A DNA stretch of 18,458 bases, from the NCBI GenBank assembly GCA_026987795.1, contig JALSMF010000177.1:1-18458 (forward strand), given 5' to 3'. The translations under genes and the position numbers were made by a program. The stretch is from Bacteroidales bacterium (lineage in GTDB: Bacteria; Bacteroidota; Bacteroidia; Bacteroidales; JAADGE01). This document shows positions 1-6,514 of the stretch, piece by piece; positions within the stretch are counted from its first letter, which is position 1; each line of letters starts with the position of its first letter. The notes below the pieces were generated by a model that was not told the origin of the DNA, did not search any database, and saw nothing but the letters and a program-made list of their open reading frames with translations.

Positions 1-1
1 T

Positions 2-2680
2 GTTCTCAAAGATTCTGTTAAAAATAAACACATTACACTGAATTCCGACATCGTTGACGCAGAACTGAAAAGCAACGGCAGTATTTCAATTTCAGTATCA
101 TCTTATAAAAGACTGATAAAAAGTGTCTTCACGGAAAACGCCGATAAAAAAATCGGAAATACCGATAAAAAAAGTAACTTTCTCGATTTTAAAATAAACG
201 TAAAAAATCCGGATATAATAACAAGCCTATTCCTACCGGACATTAAAATGTCAAAACAGACATCAATTTTAGGATACTATCAACCGTTTTCCGAGAAATT
301 TAATATATCATTAAACTCTGAGCAATTGGAATATAAAGGAGTTGTTATTAAAGATTTCTATGTAATAGCGTATACAAGAGAGGGTAAAATGTTTGCCGGA
401 GTCGGGGGCTCTTCCGTAAAGCCGAATAAAATGTTTTATGCAGAGAATATCAATTTAGAAGGCGACTTTAATAAAAACAGTATTAATTTTAACTTGATTT
501 GGAATAATTTTAGAGACAGCACTAATTATTCCGCAGATATTTCCGGAAAAATAGACATCGGAAAAAACATATTCGGAAAACCTGTATACAACTGTTTTTT
601 TGACAGCTCACAACTTGTTGTAAACGACGTTTTATGGACATTTAATAATTCCGAAATTAAAATAGACTCTTCGCATATAAGCATTCGAAATTTTAGAATA
701 AGACATAAAGAAGAAGAAATATATCTTGACGGTAATGTTTCTGAATATCAAGGCGATATGCTTTTTGTAAGATTTAAAAAACTGAATATTGATAACTTCA
801 AGCCCCTGATAACCGAAGACATATCCTTGAGCGGGAAATTAAGCGGCTTCGCCACACTTGCCGACTTATATTCAAAGCCCTTAATCTTTACCAAAGATTC
901 AATCGTTAATTTAAATATAAATAACATAAAATTCGGCAATTTTTATATGAAAAGCTTTTGGGATGATTCCAAAAACAGTATTCGCTTCAATGCATATAAT
1001 TTAAAAGGAAAGAGGCGGTTTATGAACGATACGATTTACGGAGAATACAACCCGGAAACAAAAATATTAAACGCAACGGTTGATGTCAGAAGTATGCTTC
1101 TTAAAACTCTGAAAGATTATTATAAAGACCTTGTTGAATTTAACAACTCCGCCTATTTTACCGGAATCGTAAACATAAACGGGAACATTGAAAACCCTGA
1201 CATAACCGGAAACTTCAAAATTAAACGAACAACGGCATATATTAAATACCTTAACACGTTTAATATTTTCAACGAACTGAATTTTAGCTTTGATAAGAAA
1301 AATATTCAAATTGAAAAAACAAAGGTAAAATCTGCCGACGGTAACGGAGAAATATATCTTTCGGGTAGTATTCGACATAATAATTTTTCTGATTTTGCCC
1401 TGAATATTGATATGTCGGCAAATAACTATAAAATCTTGGATATAATACCGACAGACTCTTCGTATTATTACGGAACGGCTTTTGCAAGCGGCAGTATAAA
1501 TATTTCAGGACCATTAAATGATATTTTTTTAGACGCTAATCTTTCTACGGATAAAAATACGGAAATTTTTATTCCCGTAACCTCCGACAAAACATATAAC
1601 GAGGAAAACAGTTTTTTGTCTTTTATTACAGATACCTCACTATATGTCGGAAACAGCCAAGTAAATACTCCCGTTTCAGACATAAGCGGATTCAGTATGA
1701 ATATGAAATTAGATATAACACCGGAAGCCGAAATACAAATTTTACCGGATGAAAGCTCCGGAGAAATATACACGAGAGGAAACGGAGGACTTAATCTGAC
1801 ACTTGAAAAAAACGGAGACTTTAATATTTTCGGAACTTATGTCATTTCAAAAGGAAGTTACGAATTTAATATCGAAAATATTATCAGAAAAGACTTTGTT
1901 ATTCAAGACGGAAGCACAATTGAATGGTTCGGACAGCCGGAAAACGCAACGGTAAACATAAATGCTGTTTATATATTAAATAATGTTGCCCTCGAAGATT
2001 TAATACAAGACCCGTCTGAAACAAGACGAACTAAAGTTGAATGTGTAATCAACATATCCGGAAAACTTCTCAACCCTGAATTTAAGTTAGACATAATACT
2101 TCCGGAAACTCTTAACGAGTATACCGTTAAATTAAATAATCTTGCAGAGAATGAGATGAATGAACAATTTTTATCTTTGTTGCTTCTCGGCAATTTTCAG
2201 GCACTTCCCGGAATAAGACAAGACAATATCGGAGGAGATCAGGTAACCGGAGAAATTTTGGCAAAACAACTTAACTCTTTGTTGCGGAAAATAAAATACG
2301 TTGATGTAAATGTTGATTACGAATCAGGCAATACCCGCTATTCCGACGAATATAAAATAGGTGTGTCAAAATCATTTTTGGGAGACAGAATTGAAGTAAA
2401 AGGAAACCTGGGAATAGGCGGCAGAGAAACAGAAAATACGGATGCCAATAATTATATAGGAGAATTTGAGCTGGAAGCAAAATTAAATAAAAAAGGAACC
2501 GTAAGAGCAAAAGTATACAACAAAGCAAACGACAGAATAGAAAATGACGGAGATTATATTCAGGGAGTCGGATTTATTTGGCAAAGAGATTTTGATAAGC
2601 TGTTTCGCTTTAAAAAGAAAACAGTAAAAGATTCGGCAAAACCTCCGCTCGAACAAAATGACACTACAAAAAACAAATAA
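2..2680 (+). CDS. tamB: TamB-family translocation/assembly module protein (DUF490), 5'-truncated
   Basis: The reading frame is open from base 2, so the 5' end lies outside the window; 892 codons are present before TAA. The ATG at 248 is internal, not the start. The protein is almost entirely repetitive beta-strand with alternating hydrophobic residues and many Asn/Gly turns, as expected for the AsmA/TamB group of periplasm-spanning, groove-forming proteins. The C-terminal region carries the TamB_C (PF04357) signature: a Gly-x-Tyr-x-Ile-x-x-Gly-x-Tyr-x-Phe strand pair near base 1840, then VIQDGSTIEWFGQP near 1900, then an alanine-tyrosine strand and a late FLSLLLLGNF segment near 2165. Family knowledge: TamB is anchored in the inner membrane and acts in outer-membrane protein insertion or lipid transport. 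It ends in a charged Lys-rich tail. The next gene starts 92 bases downstream with its own promoter-like box. Confidence 0.9.
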   Translation, partial: VLKDSVKNKHITLNSDIVDAELKSNGSISISVSSYKRLIKSVFTENADKKIGNTDKKSNFLDFKINVKNPDIITSLFLPDIKMSKQTSILGYYQPFSEKFNISLNSEQLEYKGVVIKDFYVIAYTREGKMFAGVGGSSVKPNKMFYAENINLEGDFNKNSINFNLIWNNFRDSTNYSADISGKIDIGKNIFGKPVYNCFFDSSQLVVNDVLWTFNNSEIKIDSSHISIRNFRIRHKEEEIYLDGNVSEYQGDMLFVRFKKLNIDNFKPLITEDISLSGKLSGFATLADLYSKPLIFTKDSIVNLNINNIKFGNFYMKSFWDDSKNSIRFNAYNLKGKRRFMNDTIYGEYNPETKILNATVDVRSMLLKTLKDYYKDLVEFNNSAYFTGIVNINGNIENPDITGNFKIKRTTAYIKYLNTFNIFNELNFSFDKKNIQIEKTKVKSADGNGEIYLSGSIRHNNFSDFALNIDMSANNYKILDIIPTDSSYYYGTAFASGSINISGPLNDIFLDANLSTDKNTEIFIPVTSDKTYNEENSFLSFITDTSLYVGNSQVNTPVSDISGFSMNMKLDITPEAEIQILPDESSGEIYTRGNGGLNLTLEKNGDFNIFGTYVISKGSYEFNIENIIRKDFVIQDGSTIEWFGQPENATVNINAVYILNNVALEDLIQDPSETRRTKVECVINISGKLLNPEFKLDIILPETLNEYTVKLNNLAENEMNEQFLSLLLLGNFQALPGIRQDNIGGDQVTGEILAKQLNSLLRKIKYVDVNVDYESGNTRYSDEYKIGVSKSFLGDRIEVKGNLGIGGRETENTDANNYIGEFELEAKLNKKGTVRAKVYNKANDRIENDGDYIQGVGFIWQRDFDKLFRFKKKTVKDSAKPPLEQNDTTKNK

Positions 2681-2702
2681 AAAGTATATTATATAATTGC
2701 AT

Positions 2703-2727
2703 CCGGACGGAGGAAAACCGGTTTTTT
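2703..2727 (+). terminator. Weak putative intrinsic terminator after tamB
   Basis: A CCGG (2703-2706) can pair with CCGG (2718-2721), followed immediately by six T residues (2722-2727). The 4-bp stem is short and the loop is 11 bases, so this is only suggestive. The second arm also lies inside a perfect 12-base palindrome, AAAACCGGTTTT (2714-2725). Position just after the tamB stop and before the next promoter box supports a terminator role. Confidence 0.3.
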
Positions 2728-2739
2728 ATCTTAAAAATA

Positions 2740-2747
2740 TATCTTTG
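2740..2747 (+). promoter_or_regulatory. Bacteroidota -7 promoter box for the dehydrogenase operon
   Basis: TATCTTTG matches the Bacteroidota primary sigma factor -7 consensus TAnnTTTG exactly and is followed by C, as is common. It lies 25 bases before the ATG at 2773, giving a leader of about 20 bases. No convincing TTG -33 element is seen at 17-23 bases upstream; only a T-run is present, so promoter strength is uncertain. Confidence 0.5.
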
Positions 2748-2772
2748 CATAAAATTTCAAAACATTAATTAA

Positions 2773-4071
2773 ATGAAAAACATAAGCATCCCCGAACTTA
2801 TTAAAATATTGAAAGAATACGACATAAAACGTTTTTGCTTTGTTTATAACCGGCAAACTGAAAAAGTTGAACCGTCACATAAAGAACTGCAGTTTCTTGC
2901 CGATTTTATAAATTCCGACAAGTGTGATTTTGAGGAACACGAAGCCATGTTTTTTCAATTAACCGATAAATACGATGTGCTTCAAGGTGCATTCGTTCAC
3001 AGAACAAAAAGAGGGCAGGCAGCCGGCGGTGTTCGCTTTTGGCAATATGAAAATGTAGAAGAGTTTTTGCGGGACGGTATGCGGTTGGCAAAAGGGATGA
3101 CCCATAAAAATGCCCTTGCCGGACTTTGGTGGGGCGGCGGAAAAGGCGTTATGATTCATAATACCGATTTCAACAAGCAAGACAAAGGTTACCGTGAATA
3201 TGTTTATACCGAATACGGAAAATTTTTAACCCGTTTAAAAGGTTGTTACGTTACGGCGGAAGATGTCGGCACAAGTGTTGAAGATATGGCAAATATTTAT
3301 AAATCAACACGCTTCACAACCTGTATTCCGGAAAGCTTGGGCGGCAGCGGAAATCCGTCCGAACCCACGTCAAGAGGTGTTCTTGCCGGAATGGAGGCTG
3401 CTTTGGCTTTTAGAGGTGAAACTTTGGAAGGTAAAACAGTTGCCGTTCAGGGAATGGGACATGTTGCCGAACCGTTGATAGGACATCTTTTCAATAAAAA
3501 TGTAAAAAAAGTTATTGCTGCTGATATAAATCCGGATATTGTAAATTCCGTAAAGGAAAAATTTACTGATAAAAACCTTGAAGCAAGGCTTGTTGAAAAA
3601 GGCGATAACTCAATTCTTTCTGAAGATTGCGATATTATTGCCCCTTGTGCCGTCGGTGCAACGCTTAACGATAAAACAATTCCGAGCATAAAAGCCGGAA
3701 TAATTTGCGGTGCGGCGAACAATCAACTCGAAAATCCCGAAAAGCACGATAAAATGATTTTTGACAGAGGCATTATTTATGTTCCTGATTTTCTGACAAA
3801 CAGAATGGGAATAGTAAACTGTGCCAATGAGCAGTACGGATATGTCGATAATGACGAGTTTATTGAAAGACATCTGCAAAAAGATTGGAAACACGGTGTT
3901 TATCAAACTACATTATCTGTTTTGCAAGAATCACAAAAAACCGAAAAACCGACATCAAAAGTTGCCGTAAAGCAGGCAGCGGAAATGTCAATGCGGGAAC
4001 ACCCGATTTTCGGACACAGAAGTTTAAAAATTATTCAGTCATTGGTAAAAAACAAATGGTATGAAAATTAA
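2773..4071 (+). CDS. Glu/Leu/Phe/Val dehydrogenase family protein
   Basis: Amino-acid dehydrogenase, 432 aa, catalysing reversible NAD(P)-linked oxidative deamination of an amino acid to a 2-oxo acid plus ammonia in the cytoplasm. Visible signature: an ELFV dimerisation domain (about residues 50-190) with MTHKNA, whose Lys112 should bind the substrate carboxylate, GGGKG with catalytic Lys124, and TAEDVGT with catalytic Asp165. The Rossmann half begins near residue 222 with VAVQGMGHVAEP; Asp252, at the end of the second strand, favours NAD over NADP. GAANNQL and a C-terminal domain follow. At 432 aa it is longer than typical leucine dehydrogenase (about 365 aa) and close to glutamate dehydrogenase length, but the tryptophan-rich LWWGGGKG is unlike standard GDH, so substrate is open. 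It appears to be the first gene of a three-gene run; its last 11 bases overlap the next gene. Confidence 0.9.
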   Translation: MKNISIPELIKILKEYDIKRFCFVYNRQTEKVEPSHKELQFLADFINSDKCDFEEHEAMFFQLTDKYDVLQGAFVHRTKRGQAAGGVRFWQYENVEEFLRDGMRLAKGMTHKNALAGLWWGGGKGVMIHNTDFNKQDKGYREYVYTEYGKFLTRLKGCYVTAEDVGTSVEDMANIYKSTRFTTCIPESLGGSGNPSEPTSRGVLAGMEAALAFRGETLEGKTVAVQGMGHVAEPLIGHLFNKNVKKVIAADINPDIVNSVKEKFTDKNLEARLVEKGDNSILSEDCDIIAPCAVGATLNDKTIPSIKAGIICGAANNQLENPEKHDKMIFDRGIIYVPDFLTNRMGIVNCANEQYGYVDNDEFIERHLQKDWKHGVYQTTLSVLQESQKTEKPTSKVAVKQAAEMSMREHPIFGHRSLKIIQSLVKNKWYEN

Positions 4072-4729
4072 CACTTCAAGCAAAAGAGAAAGGCTTATTT
4101 TAGAGGAGAAAATAAATGCGGTTACACACTTTGCCGGTATTTTATTAAGCATTGCGGCTACTGTTTTAATGATTGTTAAGGCGTCTTATCACGGCTCTGC
4201 AATATCAATTGTAAGTGCTGCGGTATTCGGGGCATCCCTTATTATGCTTTATACGGCTTCAACACTTTATCATTCTGCAACTAATATTCGCCGCAAATAT
4301 AAACTAAATAAATTTGACCACTCGGCTATTTATATTCTTATTGCCGGAACGTACACCCCGTTTTCAATTGTTTTGCTGCAAGGCGGTTGGGGCTGGAGTA
4401 TTTTCGGTGTTCAGTGGGGACTGGCAATTATAGGGTCGCTTTATAAGATATTTTGGTATAAGCCTAAATACAGAGCAATATCGGCATTTGCATATATCGC
4501 GATGGGCTTGGTTATTGTTGTTGCAGCAAAACCGCTTGCAGAAACTATTTCGGAAGAATGTTTTATTTGGTTGGCAATAGGCGGACTTTCATATATTGTC
4601 GGCGTGTTTTTTTATCTGAATAAAAAAATTCCTTTCGGACACGGAATATTTCATTTATTTATAATCGGAGGCAGTTTTGCGCATTTTTGGGCAATTTACA
4701 ACTATGTTCTTCCGAATTTAACTTTATAA
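4061..4729 (+). CDS. trhA: PAQR/hemolysin III family membrane protein (TrhA-like)
   Basis: Integral membrane protein of 222 aa with about seven hydrophobic segments, the length and topology of the bacterial hemolysin III (PAQR) family. The metal-site pattern is complete: Glu16 in EEKINAVTHFAG, Ser67-x3-His71 in STLYHS, Asp86 in FDHSAIYILIAGTYTP, and His194-x3-His198 in HGIFHLF near the C-terminus. Family knowledge: PAQR proteins coordinate zinc with these residues and are proposed hydrolases; bacterial TrhA has been linked to membrane energetics and fluidity homeostasis. The hemolysin name is historical and no toxin role is implied. The ATG at 4061 is chosen because it places the EEKINAVTHF motif at the usual distance from the N-terminus; it overlaps the dehydrogenase by 11 bases, indicating translational coupling. 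Confidence 0.88.
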   Translation: MKINTSSKRERLILEEKINAVTHFAGILLSIAATVLMIVKASYHGSAISIVSAAVFGASLIMLYTASTLYHSATNIRRKYKLNKFDHSAIYILIAGTYTPFSIVLLQGGWGWSIFGVQWGLAIIGSLYKIFWYKPKYRAISAFAYIAMGLVIVVAAKPLAETISEECFIWLAIGGLSYIVGVFFYLNKKIPFGHGIFHLFIIGGSFAHFWAIYNYVLPNLTL

Positions 4730-4733
4730 AACT

Positions 4734-5228
4734 ATGGACAAAGCTGAACATTTCAGACAAACAGTCAGAAATAAACTTAAATTTAAACTTTTTATGCTTA
4801 AAGAACTGCCGTCAGCATTTTTTTCGGGAATTGACGTTACGGAAATAACGGAAGAAAAAGCAGTTGTACGGATACCGTTCAAATTTCTTACTAAAAACCC
4901 TTTTAAATCAATGTATTTTGCTTCACAGGCAATGGCAGCGGAATTGGCAACCGGTATTTTGGCATTATCGCAAATTTCCGGTCGAAATCCAAAAGTTTCT
5001 ATGCTTGTTTTTGATATGAATGCACATTTCTCTAAAAAAGCCCGAACAGCGGTTAATTTCACTTGTAAAAACGGAAAAGAAATAAAAGCTGCCGTTGAGA
5101 AAACTGTGAAAACCGGAGAAGGTGTTACGGTAGAAGCAAAATCTGTCGGTATTGATAAGGAAGGAGATGTTGTTTCAGAGTTTACTTTTATTTGGACTTT
5201 TAAAGCTAAAAATAAAAAAGCATCTTGA
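4734..5228 (+). CDS. DUF4442 hotdog-fold protein, possible acyl-CoA thioesterase
   Basis: Cytoplasmic protein of 164 aa resembling the DUF4442 family, related to PaaI/YiiD-type hotdog thioesterases. Seen: a helical N-terminus (KLKFKLFMLKELPSAFF), the strand pattern IDVTEITEEKAVVRIPFKF, a central helix rich in Ala (SQAMAAELATGILAL) that would be the hot-dog sausage helix, and paired beta strands to the end, including an EFTFIWTFKAK last strand. No signal peptide is present. Acyl-CoA or acyl-ACP substrate is inferred from the fold only; DUF4442 members are largely uncharacterised. It starts 4 bases after the PAQR gene, so the two are surely co-transcribed, and a pairing of a lipid-active membrane protein with a hotdog protein hints at lipid metabolism. 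A strong hairpin follows 22 bases after the stop. Confidence 0.75.
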   Translation: MDKAEHFRQTVRNKLKFKLFMLKELPSAFFSGIDVTEITEEKAVVRIPFKFLTKNPFKSMYFASQAMAAELATGILALSQISGRNPKVSMLVFDMNAHFSKKARTAVNFTCKNGKEIKAAVEKTVKTGEGVTVEAKSVGIDKEGDVVSEFTFIWTFKAKNKKAS

Positions 5229-5249
5229 ACGTTAAATGCTTAATACACA

Positions 5250-5318
5250 AGTCATCATATCACTATTAATAGACATGCTGCTATATTAAAACAGTGATAC
5301 GATGACTGTCTGTTTTTT
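5250..5318 (+). terminator. Strong intrinsic terminator between convergent genes
   Basis: Arms at 5250-5264 and 5293-5307 pair over 15 positions with a single G-T type mismatch. The interior also contains a partly paired TTAATAG/CTATATTAA segment that lengthens the stem. The hairpin is followed after GTCTG by six T residues (5313-5318), fitting termination of the plus-strand dehydrogenase-PAQR-DUF4442 run. No comparable T-run exists on the minus side, so it probably works in one direction only. Confidence 0.75.
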
Positions 5319-5344
5319 AGTTACAGGCTTGTGGAATTTTTACG

Positions 5345-6121
5345 TTAAAAAATAGTAATTGTTCCGTCTTTATGACCCTTTTGTGAGACAGTAATTTCTC
5401 CGCAGGTTCCGGAACTGAAATCAAGTATTACAGGTTTTTCTCCGTCTATTTCTATTGTCATAGTCCCTTCTGTGGGGTAAGGGCAGCCGTCGCTTGACAA
5501 AAAGTCAATTTTCATATTTTCCGTTTTTGTAGTAAAGTGCTCACCGCTTCTGTTAACTCCGTCAGAACTGCCGATTACTTCAAGCTCAAATGTATTTGCA
5601 GCACTGAAAACATACTGAAGGCTTGCATTGTTGTATATTGCGTATGTATTGTCCGGATAGTCAAGTCTTAAATTTCTGGCTGCAATTTCAAAATAAAAAC
5701 CTAAAGCTCCCGTTTTGTAAGTAGCCGTGATTGTTCCGGAAATACCGTATCCTTCAGTACTGTAATTTATAAACTCAATGGTGATAGATCCGGCACCTTC
5801 AGTGTCAAATGCACCGGCTGCGGCAGTAACTCTGATTGTTCCGTTTCTTGTTATGCCGTAATCGTCCGTGCAGTTGTCAAATGTTAACTCGAAGCCGTTA
5901 TCGAGAGGAGTGTAGATAAAAGAGCAGGCTGCAAATCTTGATTTTAAGGCTTTGCCTCCGTTGTTTCCGTCTGTGGTAAGGGCAAATGCATCTGCCATAA
6001 TGTAACTTCCTCTTGCAGCGTCTTCTGCCGACTGTGTGTCAGCATCTTCTTTTTTGCAGGCACCTAAAATCAGGAAGAGCCCTAACAAAAAAATTGATGA
6101 TGTTTTTAGTAATTTTTTCAT
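5345..6121 (-). CDS. Hypothetical surface-type lipoprotein
   Basis: Protein of 258 aa with a type II signal peptide: MKKLLK, a hydrophobic core, and the lipobox LGAC with Cys22. The residues after Cys are KKED, resembling the Lys-acidic lipoprotein export signal that sends Bacteroidota lipoproteins to the cell surface; surface location is inferred. The mature part is beta-rich with four further cysteines (66, 84, 213, 240), spaced as two probable disulphide pairs. Each second cysteine follows an FD/DF strand and precedes a G-x-I strand (FDNCTDDYG and DFSSGTCGE), suggesting an internal repeat of a beta-sandwich unit. I do not recognise a characterised family and assign no function. It is 125 bases downstream of a terminator and so is likely a single-gene unit; no perfect -7 box was found in that gap. 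Confidence 0.8.
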   Translation of the reverse strand: MKKLLKTSSIFLLGLFLILGACKKEDADTQSAEDAARGSYIMADAFALTTDGNNGGKALKSRFAACSFIYTPLDNGFELTFDNCTDDYGITRNGTIRVTAAAGAFDTEGAGSITIEFINYSTEGYGISGTITATYKTGALGFYFEIAARNLRLDYPDNTYAIYNNASLQYVFSAANTFELEVIGSSDGVNRSGEHFTTKTENMKIDFLSSDGCPYPTEGTMTIEIDGEKPVILDFSSGTCGEITVSQKGHKDGTITIF

Positions 6122-6234
6122 AATATTCAGATTAAAGTTAATAATTAATAAGTGATTTATTTATTTTGATAAAAATACATCAAACATTCTTCCGAGAATA
6201 TCTGATTTTTGAATAATAACATATGCAAGAGCCG

Positions 6235-6265
6235 AAAAAAAAATAATCAGCAGGAAAAACCTGAT
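6235..6265 (-). terminator. Intrinsic terminator overlapping the stop of the 78-aa gene
   Basis: Read on the minus strand, ATCAGG, a TTTTT loop and CCTGCTGAT form a GC-containing hairpin with one bulge (two alternative registers, CAGG/CCTG or ATCAG/CTGAT). It is followed by ATT and then nine T residues (complement of the A-run 6235-6243). The hairpin includes the TGA stop codon (6247-6249), so the terminator is embedded in the end of the gene. It would close the glyS-to-78-aa transcription run. Confidence 0.55.
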
Positions 6266-6483
6266 ATTTGCTGCTTTTTTTGCTTTTTTGTAATATCCCT
6301 GCTGTAATTATTGCGGAATTTTCCTTTAAAATCAGGTTTATATGTTCCTTGCTCTATAGCTTCTTTTTTGCTTTTTGCTTTTTTTATTTTTTCTTCCAGA
6401 GCCTCTTTACGTTTATCGTAATAAACAGGCTTATATGAAAATTTTTTGTATTTCGGGAGTTTTATTATTTGTCTGATGTTCAT
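6247..6483 (-). CDS. Small basic conserved-type hypothetical protein
   Basis: Protein of 78 aa, very rich in Lys (strongly basic) with no signal peptide or membrane segment. The N-terminal half reads KFSYKPVYYDKRKEALEEKI, a Tyr-rich stretch leading into a charged helix likely to form a short coiled coil. The rest is disordered and Lys/Arg-rich, with a single C-terminal Cys. It resembles small basic proteins common in Bacteroidota genomes, but I cannot name a family or function. The reading frame is supported by its place, 31 bases after the beta-barrel gene on the same strand, by a sensible amino-acid composition despite long A-runs, and by a terminator at its stop codon. Nucleic-acid binding is possible from the charge but is only a guess. 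Confidence 0.7.
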   Translation of the reverse strand: MNIRQIIKLPKYKKFSYKPVYYDKRKEALEEKIKKAKSKKEAIEQGTYKPDFKGKFRNNYSRDITKKQKKQQISGFSC

Positions 6484-6514
6484 ATCCTGATTTAATAATG
6501 CTGAATTTGATTTT

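Noticed and set aside
248..250. ATG at 248 as the start of the TamB protein
   Set aside because: The frame stays open back to base 2 with the same beta-rich composition, so this Met is internal.
1067..1773. Overlapping minus-strand frames of about 76-103 aa inside tamB
   Set aside because: The tamB frame is continuous and carries the family signature; these antisense frames show no recognisable features and no promoter boxes.
4061..4729. Reading the hemolysin III protein as a toxin
   Set aside because: It is a seven-segment PAQR membrane protein with an intact metal site; the hemolysin label is historical and nothing here suggests secretion or toxicity.
6122..6234. Promoter for the small lipoprotein gene
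   Set aside because: Only 7-of-8 matches to TAnnTTTG are present (for example TATTTTTA) and none has a TTG at suitable spacing, so I did not list one.
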